A DNA stretch of 64,000 nt from Streptomyces canus (GTDB lineage Bacteria > Actinomycetota > Actinomycetes > Streptomycetales > Streptomycetaceae), in assembly GCF_041435015.1 (NCBI RefSeq), contig NZ_CP107989.1, forward strand, positions 10,292,001 to 10,356,000, written 5' to 3'. Positions 35,335 through 45,395 of this stretch are shown here, piece by piece (position 1 is the stretch's first letter; each line of letters opens with the position of its first letter). The position numbers and the translations under genes are program-made. Below the pieces are notes generated by a model. The model saw nothing but the letters and a program-made list of their open reading frames with translations, was not told the origin of the DNA and made no database searches.

Positions 35335-35991
35335 TCAGCAGGCGGCGTCGCGGGGCGGGGGAGGGGCCGTCCGCACCGTGCCGAGCCCCGCGCCCACCTG
35401 CTCGATGGTCCGGCCGAGCAGACGCGACAGCTCGGTTCCGGGCTCGCTCAGCCAGTGCTCGTACGCCGCCATGGCCGCCGCGAGGAGGGAGTAGCCGGCC
35501 AGCCGGGGCACCATGTCCGTCGGGGGCAGGCCCGTGCGTGCCGCGACGAACTCCGTGACGACGGCCCGCCACGAGGCATAGCGGAGGGTCGAATCCGCCT
35601 GCAGCGTCGGCACCCGCAGGATGAGCTCCATGCGCTGCCGGTGCCAGGGCACCTCCACGGGATCGAAGCTGTTGAACTCGACGACCGCCTCGCGGAGCGC
35701 GTCGACCAGCGGCGCGTCCGTGGAAGTCGCCGCCAGCAGCTCGCGCAGCCTGAGCAGGTGTTCCTCGAAGTCGCCCCAGACCAGGTCGTTCTTGGAGGAG
35801 AAGTAGCGGAAGAAGGTACGGCGGCCGATGCCCGCGGCCGCGGCGATGTCGTCCACCGTGGTGTCGTCGAAGCCCTGACGGGCGAACAGCTCGAACCCGA
35901 TCCGCTCCAGCTCGGCCCTCGAGGTCACGCGCGGCCTTCCGGTCCTGGCCGGCTCGACCGTGACCGTCGCGTCGCCGGGCGGTGACTTCAC
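35335..35991 (-). CDS. mftR: Mycofactocin-locus TetR regulator MftR
   Basis: A 218-residue TetR-family regulator whose N-terminus GRPRVTSRAELERIGFELFA, with TTVDDIAAAAGIGRRTFFRY, is the pattern found in regulators beside mft genes. Homologues repress the locus and respond to long-chain acyl-CoA, which would tie mycofactocin synthesis to the acyl-CoA catabolism encoded on the left. It is convergent with mftG, 11 bases apart. The start at 35991 is the only good one. Confidence 0.85.
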   Translation of the reverse strand: MKSPPGDATVTVEPARTGRPRVTSRAELERIGFELFARQGFDDTTVDDIAAAAGIGRRTFFRYFSSKNDLVWGDFEEHLLRLRELLAATSTDAPLVDALREAVVEFNSFDPVEVPWHRQRMELILRVPTLQADSTLRYASWRAVVTEFVAARTGLPPTDMVPRLAGYSLLAAAMAAYEHWLSEPGTELSRLLGRTIEQVGAGLGTVRTAPPPPRDAAC

Positions 35992-36114
35992 GGGGACTCC
36001 TTCCGGGGAACGGGGCGGTACGGCCGACCCGGAGCGTCGACCACTCCGCCTTCGAACCTACCGGCCTTGGACCGGAGCCGCAGAGCCCTTCCTCCTCTGC
36101 GGGTGTCCGCTGCG

Positions 36115-36600
36115 CACTACACATCATCCCAGGCGCCGAAGCGCGCGCCGGACGCCCCGCCGCCGGGCCGACCGGGACCGCTGGGCCGGCTCGGTGCCTG
36201 GACCGCCGGGCACTTCGGGCACGTACTGATCGGCTGGCTGCTCGTGGTGGGTGTGCTCGGTGCCTTCGCTCCGCAGGTCACCTCAGTGCTGTCGGGGGCG
36301 GGCCGGCAGAGCAACGGCTCGGAGTCGGTGCTGGTGCGCGAGCTGGCGCAGGAGCACTTCGGCCAGAAAGCCTCGTCGGCGATCCAGGTGGTCGTCAGCT
36401 CGAAGGGGCACAAGGTCACCGACGCGTCCGTGCGGAAGGTGATCGCCGAAGTCACCCGGGAACTGAGCGCCGACTGCCGGATCGGCGAGGTCGTGCCGCC
36501 GCAGCCGGGCGCCGGCGTCAGCCGGGACGGACGGACCGCCGTCGTCCTCGGCGGAGCCGACGCCAACACCGACGACATGAGGACCTCGAGGAATCCCTGC
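36115..36600 (+). pseudogene. N-terminal fragment of an MMPL-family transporter
   Basis: It reads GRLGAWTAGHFGHVLIGWLL, then VVGVLGAFAPQVTSVLSGAG (first membrane helix), then GSESVLVRELAQEHFGQKAS and DGRTAVVLGGADANTDDM. This is the first membrane segment and part of the first periplasmic domain of an RND/MMPL exporter. About 550 residues are missing after 36600. The start codon is unclear. Confidence 0.65.
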
Positions 36601-36697
36601 CGTGAACTGTCCTCCTTCGGTACGACCTTGATGGACGGCATCGCGGTCTGCAGGCCGAGCACAGGCACGGCCGGCGCGACGAGGGCGTCAGATCGTC

Positions 36698-37031
36698 GTG
36701 GCGTCCGCCGCGGTCAAGGGACACCTCGCCAATCTCGTCGCGGAACCGGGACGTTGCGATGAGCTCATCGCCGCCCTGCAGCCCATTTTCGGGCAGGTGG
36801 AGAAGGAGCCGGGCACCGCTTTGCCTGATGCATGTCAGCAGCGAGGACCCGGACGTGGTCTGGATGTGCGAACGCTTCGCCGAGGAGGTGGCCTTCGAGA
36901 CGCACGCCGTGTCGCCGGTGCACGCGGAGGTGACCAAATGCCTCCACGAGCTCGGTGTCGCGGGGACGGAACGCGTACCGGCTCGGCCTGGTCGCCGGGA
37001 AGGGGCTCCCCGCGGCGCCTTGAGGCAATGA
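36698..37031 (+). pseudogene. Broken antibiotic-biosynthesis-monooxygenase-domain protein
   Basis: The first frame reads VKGHLANLVAEPGRCDELIA and LQPIFGQVEKEPGTAL. After a frameshift near 36825 the protein continues LMHVSSEDPDVVWMCERFAE and AFETHAVSPVHAEVTKCLHE. Together they form one ABM ferredoxin-like domain of about 110 residues. A single indel separates it from a working gene. Confidence 0.65.
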
Positions 37032-37044
37032 CGCGTCCCGACGG

Positions 37045-37737
37045 TCAGGCGCCGCAGGCCCCGTTTCCGCCGAGGCTGATCATGGCGCGGTACAGCTGCT
37101 CCCCGGTGAGCGGCGGCGCCGGCAGCGGGTGGGCGCGGTCGGTTCGGAAGCCGTCGAGCAGAAGGTAAAGGTGACGGCGCCAGGCGTTTGGGGCGATGGC
37201 GTGGGTGGCCTCGGTGACGCGGCTGTGCGACCAGATGACGAAGGCAAGGTCCTCGGGGGTGAGGTCGGGGCGCAGGCTGCCCTGCTCCTGCGCACGCTCG
37301 ACGATGTGTACACCGAGTTCGCGGATGCGGGTCTGGGCGCCCGCCAGGCAGGCGCTCTCCGGCAACCGCATGGAGGCCAGGTCGTTGAACCCCCGGTCCT
37401 GTGACTGGAGTTCGCACATGGTCTCCAGGAAGTGGCACAGCCCCGCCCAGGCGTCGTCCATGGTGACGGCCTTCTCGGCGGCCTCCCGCCAGGCGGCCAG
37501 CTTCTCGGCGAAGGTTGCCTGCACCAGGTCCAGCCGGGTGGGGAAGTGCCGGTACAGCGTGCCGATGGCCAGCCCGGCCCGCTTGGCCACCTGCTCCAGG
37601 GGTGCCTCCAGGCCCTGCTCGGCGAAGCAGGAGCGGGCCGCGGTGAGCAGGGCCTCGCGATTGCGCTGCGCGTCGCGCCGCAGGGGGCGGGCAGGGGCCG
37701 GGTTTTCGGCGGAGGCGGACGGAGGGTCGATGGCCAT
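37045..37737 (-). CDS. TetR-family transcriptional regulator
   Basis: A 230-residue TetR protein. The DNA-binding domain is RNREALLTAARSCFAEQGLE, followed by LEQVAKRAGLAIGTLYRHFP. The ligand domain resembles regulators next to SDR genes (SMRLPESACLAGAQTRIREL). It is divergent from the SDR/deazaflavin reductase pair. The spacer contains GCCTCA and its complement TGAGGC about 25 bp apart, possible half-operators. Confidence 0.87.
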   Translation of the reverse strand: MAIDPPSASAENPAPARPLRRDAQRNREALLTAARSCFAEQGLEAPLEQVAKRAGLAIGTLYRHFPTRLDLVQATFAEKLAAWREAAEKAVTMDDAWAGLCHFLETMCELQSQDRGFNDLASMRLPESACLAGAQTRIRELGVHIVERAQEQGSLRPDLTPEDLAFVIWSHSRVTEATHAIAPNAWRRHLYLLLDGFRTDRAHPLPAPPLTGEQLYRAMISLGGNGACGA

Positions 37738-37886
37738 GTCTCTCAGCCTACCAACCGGAGGGGTGCCTCATCTTCTCTGCTACGCTCCAGAACGTGAGGC
37801 TGCCCTCGACTTTCAGTCCTGGCCGCTGTCGTGGCGGGAGGTGCCCCTCATCCGTCCAGCCCGTCCGAACCGGAGGAGCACCACCC

Positions 37887-38558
37887 ATGCCCATCATCGC
37901 CGTCATCGGGGCAGGCCCCGGCCTGGGCCTGTCCATCGCCCGCCGCTTCGGAAGGGAGGGTTTCCAGGTCGCCCTGGTCTCCCGGACCCAGGACAAGCTC
38001 GACGCGCTCGCCGCGCGGCTCGCCGAGGAGGGCATCGAGGCCGCGGGCTTCGCCGCGGACGTGACGCGTCCCGACTCGCTGCAGTCGGCGCTCGCCGCGG
38101 TCGCCGACCGGTTCGGGGCCGTCGACGTACTGGAGTACTCACCCGCCGACCCCACGTTCGCCGGCGCCGCCGCCGTCGACGCCACGGCGCAGGACCTCCA
38201 CAAGCAGCTCGACTACTACCTGTACGGAGCGGTCGCCGCGGTCCGTCAGGTGCTGCCCGCCATGCTCGAACGCCGCAGCGGCACCCTGCTGTTCTCCACG
38301 GGCGCCTCCTCCATCCGGCCGACCGGCGGCGCGTTCGGCAGCATCGGCGTCGCGGCGGCGGCCCTGCGCAACTACGCCATGGCCCTGGGCATCGACCTCG
38401 CCGAGCACGGGGTGCACGCCGCACACGTGGCCATCGGGGTGTACATCGGCAGCGGTCCCGGCACCGAGCCCGAGACCATCGCCGAGCACTACTGGGACGC
38501 CTACACCAAACGCGACCAGGCCGAGATCGTCCACACCGCCCCCGGCGGCATCCGGTGA
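37887..38558 (+). CDS. Short-chain dehydrogenase/reductase
   Basis: A 223-residue SDR. The nucleotide-binding motif is GAGPGLGLSIARRFGREG near residue 8. The catalytic serine region reads GTLLFSTGASSIRP. The usual YxxxK is not obvious: the matching helix reads GSIGVAAAALRNYAM, so the active-site tyrosine and lysine may be absent. This is a feature of some SDR proteins annotated as oxidoreductases next to TetR genes. The ATG follows GGAGGAG. The stop overlaps the next start (GTGA). Confidence 0.82.
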   Translation: MPIIAVIGAGPGLGLSIARRFGREGFQVALVSRTQDKLDALAARLAEEGIEAAGFAADVTRPDSLQSALAAVADRFGAVDVLEYSPADPTFAGAAAVDATAQDLHKQLDYYLYGAVAAVRQVLPAMLERRSGTLLFSTGASSIRPTGGAFGSIGVAAAALRNYAMALGIDLAEHGVHAAHVAIGVYIGSGPGTEPETIAEHYWDAYTKRDQAEIVHTAPGGIR

Positions 38559-39058
38559 GCACCTCCGGCACGCCCGCGGCGAACACGGCCAGGCCACCCA
38601 TGGTGAAGATCTTCCGAGCCGCCAACAAGGTCGTACGGCCGCTCCTCGCCTCCCGCTTCCACAAACCGCTGAGCGGACGCCTGATGCTGCTCACGTACAA
38701 GGGGCACAGGACGGGTCGCCAATTCACGGTCCCCATCGGCTACTTCGACTGGGATCCCGGCACGGTGCTCGCCATGTCCTCCCAGCTCAGCTGGATCCCC
38801 AGCATGCGCCAAGGGTCCGCCGTCCGCCTGCGCATCCGGGGCCAGGACCACGCCGCCGTCCCGACGGTCGTCGAGGACCCTGAGGAAGTCGCCGCCCTGC
38901 TGGGTGAGTTCGGCCGGCGCAAAGGACCCAAGGCCGCCAAGGGGCTGATGCTCGGCCTCCCGGGCGACCGGCAGCCCACCGACGACGAGCTGCGCACGGC
39001 CGCCGCGAAGACCCGCTTGGTCTGCTTCCGGATGGAGCCCGAGCGGCCGGGCCGGTAG
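38555..39058 (+). CDS. Deazaflavin-dependent nitroreductase-family protein
   Basis: A 167-residue DDN/DUF385-type split-barrel protein. Evidence is the sequence GRLMLLTYKGHRTGRQFTVP followed by IGYFDWDPGTVLAM, and RLRIRGQDHAAVPTVVEDPE. Such enzymes use reduced F420 for reductions. The GTG start overlaps the SDR stop, making a two-gene operon controlled by the divergent TetR gene. Confidence 0.82.
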   Translation: MSTSGTPAANTARPPMVKIFRAANKVVRPLLASRFHKPLSGRLMLLTYKGHRTGRQFTVPIGYFDWDPGTVLAMSSQLSWIPSMRQGSAVRLRIRGQDHAAVPTVVEDPEEVAALLGEFGRRKGPKAAKGLMLGLPGDRQPTDDELRTAAAKTRLVCFRMEPERPGR

Positions 39059-39063
39059 CACTT

Positions 39064-39336
39064 GTGAAGCGCCGGTTGCACATCGCCCGGCCCGGCCCGG
39101 GGAAACGGCGGGAGACGCGCCCGCGCATCGCGAATGCCGGCATGCGTGTGTTTCTTGCCAACGGCTTCGAGGCAACGATGCTGGACATGATCGCGGCGGC
39201 CGCCGACGTGTCGCGGCACACCTTCTTCTCCTCTTTCGACTCCAAGGACGCCGTTCTCGAGTCCTGGGAAGGCGGCCTGGCGGACGCCCTCCGCACCGCC
39301 ATTGCCGAACCCGCCGCCGCTCGATTCGGGGGTTGA
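39064..39336 (+). pseudogene. Truncated TetR regulator
   Basis: A 90-codon frame with a TetR DNA-binding domain, IANAGMRVFLANGFEATMLD and MIAAAADVSRHTFFSSFDSK. It stops after residue 90, without the ligand-binding domain. The truncation point is immediately before the Tn3-type transposase region, which probably replaced the rest. Confidence 0.65.
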
Positions 39337-39457
39337 TACATCGGAACGAAAAACCGGCGCTAAGCCTCCCGCGTACCTGAGAGCGCTTTGACCTGGACTT
39401 CTTCGAGGGCGGAGCCTTCAGCAGTCGTGTTGATCATTGACTGTGTGGAGGTCCGGG

Positions 39458-42400
39458 GTGCCGGTCAAGTTTCTGACGGATGCACAAGCCGCCGTGTACG
39501 CGGCGTACGACGGGGCGCCGTCCCGTACTGAGTTGGAGCGGTTCTTCTTCCTGGACGACGCGGACCGGGAGCTGATCGAGAGCAAGCGGCGGTCCCACAA
39601 TCGGCTGGGCTTCGCGGCCCAGCTCACGACCGCGCGCTATCTCGGGGTGTTCCTGGACGACCCGACCGACGTTCCGCCGGAGGTCGTCGACTACCTCGCC
39701 GAGCAGCTCGGCATCGCGGACGCGTCGGCACTGAAGGCGTACGGGGAACGGGAGAACACCCGGCTGACCCACGTCCGTGAGCTGCGGAAGGTCCTGGAGT
39801 ACACGGAGTTCGCCGAGGCGGAAGCCGAGTTGCGGGTGTGGGTGGATGCGCGGGCCTGGACGACCGGGGAGGGCCCGAAGGCGTTGTTCGACGCGTCGGT
39901 GGGGTGGCTGCGTGAGCGGCGGGTGCTGCTGCCCGGTGTGACAACGCTGGCCCGGCTGGTCGCGTCGGTGCGGGAGGCGGCGAACCAGCGGCTGTGGGAC
40001 AGCCTCTACGGGCTGCTGAACACCGGTCAGCGGGCGGTGCTCGACTCGCTGCTGACTGTGCCGCTCGGTGCGCGGGTGTCGGAGCTGGACCGGCTGCGGC
40101 GCGGTCCGGTTCGGATCTCGGGGCCGCAGATGAAGTGGGCGCTTGAGCGGGCGGCGGAGATCGACGCGTTCGGGATGGGCGAGCTGGACGTGTCGGGGAT
40201 ACCGCCGCGGCGGTAGGCGGAGCTGTCGCGGTACGACGTGGAGGGCAAGGCGTCCCTGCTGCGGCGCCACGGCGACTCCCGGCGCCTGGCCACCCTGCTG
40301 GCCACCGCGGTCTACCTGACGTCCCGGGCGGTCGATGACGCGCTGGATCTGCTGGAGGTGCTGCTCGCGCGGGCGGAGCGGGAGACTGCGAAGCAGAAGC
40401 TGAAGACGCTGCCGAGGATGGAGCGGGCCGGGATCAGGCTGGCGACCGCGTTCCGGGTCGTGTTCGACACCACGAGCGAGCAGGTCGACACCGAGTCCGG
40501 GGAGATCAGTCCGCCGGAGGTGGCGACGCTGACGGCGATGTGGGAGCGGATCGAGGAGGTGGTGCCGCGCGAGGAGCTGGCCGCCGCGATCGCCGCGCTG
40601 TTCGAGCTGGCGCCGCCGATCGACTCGGACGCGGGCGAGGCATGGCGGACGATGCTGGTCACCCGGTTCCCCACCGTACGGCCGTTCCTGGCTCTCCTCG
40701 TCCAGGTCGTCGACTTCGGCGCCACCCCGGAGGGCCTGCCGGTCCTCAAGGCGCTGCAGTCGTTGCCAGACCTGATGGGGCGCAAGAAGGTGAGCCCAGA
40801 TGAGATCGACACGTCGCTGCTGACCGGCTCGTGGCGGCGGCTGGTCCTGTCCGCGCCGCACATGGAGCCGGGGACGGTCGACTGGAAGGCGTACGTGTTC
40901 TGCGTGCTGGAGTCCTTCCACCGGCTGCTGCGTCGGCGGGAGGTGTTCGCGAAGAACTCCTCGAAGTGGGGCGACCCGCGGGCGAAGCTGCTGGACGGCG
41001 AGGCATGAGAGCAGGTCCGCCCGACCGTGCTGGCCTCCCTGAACCTGCCCGGCGAGGCGGGTGAGTACCTGGCGGCGCGGGCCGCGCTGCTGGACGGCAC
41101 ATACCGGGAGGTCGCCGGGCGGATGCCGGCGAACTCCCAGATCGTGTTCGACGACGGCGGCCGCCTGCACTTCGCCGCCCTGGAACCGGAGCCCGAACCT
41201 GCCTCTCTCCTGGACTTGCGGAAGACGGTGGAGGCAATGATGCCCCGCGTCGACCTGCCGGAGGTCCTGCTGGAGGTGTTCTCGTGGACCGGCGCCGACC
41301 AGGCTTTCACCTCGATCACCGGCGGCGAGGCCCGGCTCAAGGACCTGCACGTGACGGTCGCCGCGCTGCTGGTCGCGCATGGCTGCAACGTCGGCTACAC
41401 GCCGGTCATCGGCGGGATCGACGAGCTGAAGTACGGCAGGCTGTCGCACGTCGACCAGACGTATCTGCGGCTGGCCACCTACCGGGCCGCGAACGCCACC
41501 CTCATCACACACCAGGCGTCCATCGGCCTCGCGCAGGTATGGGGCGGCGGGCTGGTCGCCTCCGCGGACGGCATGCGGTTCGTCGTCCCCGTCCCCTCGG
41601 TCTACGCCCGGCCGAACCCCAAGTACTTCGGGCGCCGGGGCGGCGCCACCTGGCTCAACATGATCAACGGCCAGGCGGCGGGGCTCGGCGGGAAGGTGGT
41701 GGCCGGCACCCCGCGCGACTCCCTGTACGTGCTCGATGTCCTCTACGACCGCGACGGCGGCAAGCGCCCGGAGACGATCGTCACAGACACCGCCTCGTAC
41801 AGCGACATCGTCTTCGGACTCCTCACCTTGGCCGGGTTCGCGTACGCGCCGCAGCTCGCTGACCTGCCGGACCAGAAGATGTGGCGCATCGACCGCACCG
41901 CCGACTACGGCGCCTTCCAGGAAGTGGCCCGCGGCCGGGTCGACCTCGCCCGGATCGAGCGGCAGTGAGGAGGACATTCTGCGGATCATCGGCTCCCTCC
42001 ACACCGGCGCGGTGCGCGCGTATGACGTGATCCGGATGCTGTCGAGGGACGGGCGGCCGGCCCCGCTGGGGGACGCGATCGCGCACTACGGGCGGATCGC
42101 CAAGTCCCTGCACATCCTGCGGCTGGCCGACGAGCCCGGCTACCGCCGCCAGATCAAGGCGCAGGCCAACCTCCAGGAGGGCCGCCACGCACTCGCCCGG
42201 AAGATCTTCCACGGCCGCTCGGGGCAGCTCTACCAGCGCTACCAGGACGGCATGGAGGACCAGCTCGGCGCGCTCGGCCTGGTCCTCAACGCCGTCTTCC
42301 TCTTCAACACGAGGTACATGGACGCCGCGGTGAACCAGCTGCGGGCGGACGGGTTCGACGTCCGCGACGAGGATGTCGCCCGCCTCTCGCCGTTCGTGCG

Positions 42401-42500
42401 ACAGCACATCAACATGCTGGGCCGGTACTCGTTCAAGCTGCCCGAGCTGCCCGGCGGTATGCGCCCGCTGCGCGACAAGGACGCTGCCGACGACGAGTGA
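39458..42500 (+). pseudogene. tnpA: Tn3-family transposase with two nonsense codons and a frameshift
   Basis: About 1010 codons of Tn3-type TnpA. The N-terminus is MPVKFLTDAQAAVYAAYDGA and SRTELERFFFLDDADRELIE. A TAG interrupts the frame at 40214 and a TGA at 41006. Near 41966 the frame shifts. The catalytic domain is otherwise present: NVGYTPVIGGIDELKYGRLS, DGMRFVVPVPSVYARPNPKY, YDRDGGKRPETIVTDTASYS, and in the last frame GRIAKSLHILRLADEPGYRR, FNTRYMDAAVNQLRADGFDV. The start is taken at the GTG at 39458, after GGAGG. No resolvase gene and no terminal repeats could be identified, so the element is defective. Confidence 0.85.
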
Positions 42501-42539
42501 TGTCGTACGGCGGCGCGTCGTGGTCGCCACCATCTTGAC

Positions 42540-42722
42540 CTAGGCGTCCGTGCCGGCCAGAGCCCCGGAGCTGGTTCCGCGAGTCGTCACACCGGCCGGG
42601 GCCGTTACGGCTTCGCGGACCCGCTCGGCGGCCCGTCGGCGGGCCCGGTACGCCTTCTGTCGGCAGGCGGGGCGGTCGTAGAGGGCGTCCCGGCGATGGC
42701 CGCGACGGCGGCGTACCCCCGC
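42540..42722 (-). pseudogene. C-terminal fragment of a small Arg-rich (CxxC..RRRDALY) protein
   Basis: A clean short frame, RRGHRRDALYDRPACRQKAY, continuing RARRRAAERVREAVTAPAGV, to a TAG at 42540. The pattern RRDALYDRPACRQKAYRARR resembles the ends of small zinc-binding proteins carried on actinobacterial mobile elements. A stop codon just upstream and no start show that the N-terminal part was lost. It lies between the Tn3 remnant and a TetR gene. Confidence 0.4.
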
Positions 42723-42728
42723 GGTCGG

Positions 42729-43298
42729 TCAGTGGGCGGTGAGCCCGGTGAGCAGGAGGGCGAGCCATCGGGCGCGGGCGGTGGGTGGCTGGTCGGCGGG
42801 GAGGGTGGAGAGCATCAGGTACAGGTCGTCGAGGGTGAAGTCGGCGCGCAGACCGCCCTGGGCTTGTGCGGTGCGGATGAGTGGACCGAGAGCCTGGGTG
42901 ACGCGGGTCTCCACCTCCTGCTTGGCGGGGTGGGCTGCGTGGTCGGCGCCGAGCGCGTACGCGGCTGCTTTGACGGCGCGGTTGTGGGCGACGGTGTCCA
43001 TCACGCGGCTGAGGAAGCCGGTGAGCTCCGCCATGGCGGGTGAACCCTGGCTCTCGCGTTGCAGGCACTCTTCGGCGTCGTCGGCGAGTGTTTCGAACGA
43101 GGTGGCGACCACGGCTGTGACCAGGTCGCTCTTGTTCGGGAAGTGCTTGTACAGGGTTCCGACCGCGACGCCCGCAGCAGCGGCTATCTGCTCCATCGAC
43201 ACCTCGGGCCCGTGCTCGGTGATCTGCTCATGCGCCGCGGTCATGATCCGGGCGCGGTTGCGGGCCGCGTCGGCACGCAGCGGTCGGGGTGAGGTCAT
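42729..43298 (-). CDS. TetR-family transcriptional regulator
   Basis: A 189-residue TetR regulator: RNRARIMTAAHEQITEHGPE followed by SMEQIAAAAGVAVGTLYKHF, then a C-terminal ligand domain. The ATG at 43298 has GGAGGG before it; the longer open frame is not coding. It is divergent from the aldo-keto reductase gene with only 51 bp between. That spacer contains TGAA and TTCA six bases apart, a possible operator overlapping both promoters. Confidence 0.87.
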   Translation of the reverse strand: MTSPRPLRADAARNRARIMTAAHEQITEHGPEVSMEQIAAAAGVAVGTLYKHFPNKSDLVTAVVATSFETLADDAEECLQRESQGSPAMAELTGFLSRVMDTVAHNRAVKAAAYALGADHAAHPAKQEVETRVTQALGPLIRTAQAQGGLRADFTLDDLYLMLSTLPADQPPTARARWLALLLTGLTAH

Positions 43299-43349
43299 GG
43301 AGCCCTCCGGGACCATTTGACAAAAGATGAATGATGCTTCACTTGCGGC

Positions 43350-44273
43350 ATGGCGATCACGACACGTGCCCTCGGGCACACCGACACGGACGTGACCATC
43401 CTCGGCTACGGCGCTATGGAACTGGGCGGGCTGCGCAGAGGGCCAGAGCTGACCGACGAGGACGTCGGCCGGCTGCTCAACGCGGTCCTCGACGGCGGCA
43501 TCAACCTGATCGACACCTCGCCCGACTACGGCCGCAGCGAAGAGCTCATCGGCACGCACCTCGCCCACCGCAGGGACGAGTTCTTTCTCGCCTCCAAGTG
43601 CGGCTGCCCGATCGAGCCGCCCGTCGACACGCCGCCGCCCTACCCGCACGACTACAGCCAGGCGAACGTCCGCGCCGACGTCGAGCAGTCGCTGCGCCGG
43701 CTCCGGACCGATCGCCTCGACCTGGTCCAGGTGCACATGTCACCGAGCCGGGCCACGCTCGAAGAGAACCGCACCGTCGAGATGCTCAAGGAACTACAGG
43801 CCGAGGGCAAGGTCCGCTTCATCGGCATGTCGGGCATCCTGCCCAACCTGCCCGACCACCTCGCGATGAACGTCTTCGACGCTTTCCAGATCCCTTACTC
43901 GGCCGTGCAACGCGATCACGAGAACCTCATTACCGAGGCGGCGGACAAGGGCACCGGCACACTCATCCGCGGCGGGGCCGCACGCGGCGCGGCGTCGCAG
44001 GAGAAGAACTGGACCGTCGGTCCGCTCGCCCAGCAGCCGGGTGTCGGCCAGCGCAACTGGGAGACGTCGGGCATCGAGGACCTCATCGACCAGGCAGGCA
44101 TCGACAAGCAGGAGTTCATCCTCCGCTTCACGCTCAGCCACCCCGGCCTGTCTACCACGATCGTCGGCACCGCGAACCCGGCCCACCTGGCGGGCAACAT
44201 CGCCATCGCGGAAAAGGGCCCGCTACCGTCCGACCTCTACGAGGAAGCCAAGAAGCGCCTCCCGATGGGGTAA
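43350..44273 (+). CDS. Aldo-keto reductase
   Basis: A 307-residue (alpha/beta)8 NADPH-dependent reductase. The catalytic set appears as [14 protein letters not shown] (Asp, Tyr), [10 protein letters not shown] (Lys) and [10 protein letters not shown] (His). The cofactor end is [20 protein letters not shown]. The ATG sits close to the putative operator and has no clear ribosome binding site, so the mRNA may be leaderless. Probably repressed by the divergent TetR. Confidence 0.87.
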   Translation: MAITTRALGHTDTDVTILGYGAMELGGLRRGPELTDEDVGRLLNAVLDGGINLIDTSPDYGRSEELIGTHLAHRRDEFFLASKCGCPIEPPVDTPPPYPHDYSQANVRADVEQSLRRLRTDRLDLVQVHMSPSRATLEENRTVEMLKELQAEGKVRFIGMSGILPNLPDHLAMNVFDAFQIPYSAVQRDHENLITEAADKGTGTLIRGGAARGAASQEKNWTVGPLAQQPGVGQRNWETSGIEDLIDQAGIDKQEFILRFTLSHPGLSTTIVGTANPAHLAGNIAIAEKGPLPSDLYEEAKKRLPMG

Positions 44274-44284
44274 TCCTTGCCGGT

Positions 44285-44421
44285 GTGAGCGAGTGGGTGC
44301 TGCACGTGGACATGGACCAGTTCCTCGCCGCCGTCGAGCAACTGCATCACCCGGAGCTACGCGGGAAGCCAGTCGTGGTCGGTGGGGACGGCGACCCGAC
44401 CAAGCGCGGCGTGGTGTCGAC
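44285..44421 (+). pseudogene. dinB: 5' fragment of DNA polymerase IV (dinB)
   Basis: The GTG-started frame reads [20 protein letters not shown], then [20 protein letters not shown] and RGVVSTT. This is the exact start of Y-family polymerases, including the catalytic HVDMDxF and the KPVVVGG strand. Similarity ends abruptly near 44421, where an IS256-type fragment begins on the other strand. About 300 residues are missing. Confidence 0.75.
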
Positions 44422-44425
44422 CACA

Positions 44426-44603
44426 GGACCCGCTTGGTCAGCTGCTGCAGCAGCCCGCCCTGCCCGGTCAGCTGCAGCCCCTCCGACCGAGCCCGCTCCA
44501 CCAGCATCGCGACCAGTTGCTCGTCAGACACGGGCGCAGGCTGCCCCAACGGGGCACTCTCGACAGGTTCCTCGGTCTTCAACTCCACGGCGGTGTCAGT
44601 CAC
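44426..44603 (-). pseudogene. N-terminal fragment of an IS256-family transposase
   Basis: It reads [20 protein letters not shown], then [16 protein letters not shown], the characteristic start of mutator-type transposases. The catalytic domain is absent; the sequence breaks into the dinB fragment. Insertion of this element probably truncated dinB before most of the IS was lost. Confidence 0.7.
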
Positions 44604-44682
44604 TTGACGTCTCGCCCATGATCGTCGTATCCGCCGTTAGATTTACACTCCCGTTGTTCTGGGCCGGGCAAGCTCTCTCCAC

Positions 44683-45381
44683 TTGGGAGTGACCTTGTCC
44701 GGATGCGGATGCAGCCGCCGGTGTACCTGCACTGTGACCGCCGGCCCCGGCACGGAAGTCGAGGGCAACGGCAGCACGTCCAACCCCTATGTCGTCAGTG
44801 CCAAGCCGCCCGTCACCGGCTGCGGTCTGACCGGTGACGGCACCGCAGCAGCTCCCCTCGCCGCGCACGTCGGCACTTGGCCGTACGCGTGCGATCTCGA
44901 CACGGTCGCCGGAAGCGTGTACTGCGATCCGGCAACAGACGAGCTGCGCGCCGACCCTCCGTACTGGGCGGACTTCCAGGGAAACCAGGCGACCACGCTT
45001 CTGAGCACCCCGCTTCGGGTGCCGGCTGCGGAGCAGGCGGTGATTGACACGGTCTCCGTCGATATCACGAACCCCGATCTCTGCCGCAGGGCGATCGGGC
45101 TGCTGTTCCGTGAAGTCGACCTGGACTTCGTGCTGCCGCCGAACTCGGGCGCCATGGCCGGTATCGACGGCGACGACATGAACTATTTCGGCAACCAGGG
45201 CAACGGGACGATCTTCAACACGCACTCCCAGGACAACAAGCTCAGCGTCTTCACGCTCAACCCTGGGGAGACGCGCACGATCACGATGAACGTCGAGGCC
45301 GGTCGCGGCAGCGGCGGCGCGACGATCACCAAAATTCAGAAGTCGATTCGCGCCTGGGTCTGGTCGAACCAGTTCAACTGA
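44683..45381 (+). CDS. Phage-type hypothetical structural protein
   Basis: A 232-residue protein with a cysteine-rich start ([12 protein letters not shown]) and a glycine/threonine-rich middle: [40 protein letters not shown]. This pattern is common in tail or appendage proteins of actinophages. The C-terminal half looks like a beta-sandwich ([17 protein letters not shown]). The start could be the TTG at 44683 or the GTG at 44689. It is followed by two more phage-like frames. Function is inferred from context only. Confidence 0.55.
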   Translation: MGVTLSGCGCSRRCTCTVTAGPGTEVEGNGSTSNPYVVSAKPPVTGCGLTGDGTAAAPLAAHVGTWPYACDLDTVAGSVYCDPATDELRADPPYWADFQGNQATTLLSTPLRVPAAEQAVIDTVSVDITNPDLCRRAIGLLFREVDLDFVLPPNSGAMAGIDGDDMNYFGNQGNGTIFNTHSQDNKLSVFTLNPGETRTITMNVEAGRGSGGATITKIQKSIRAWVWSNQFN

Positions 45382-45395
45382 CAGGAGCCGCAGTC

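Noticed and set aside
39434..42004. Minus-strand open frame of 856 codons opposite the Tn3 transposase
   Set aside because: Low-complexity Arg/Val/Leu/Gly composition without any domain; it is the antisense shadow of the Tn3 transposase gene, kept open by high GC.
43320..43349. TetR operator in the aldo-keto reductase spacer as a separate finding
   Set aside because: Only TGAA/TTCA arms of 4 bp are visible; too short to stand alone, so it is mentioned only with the genes.
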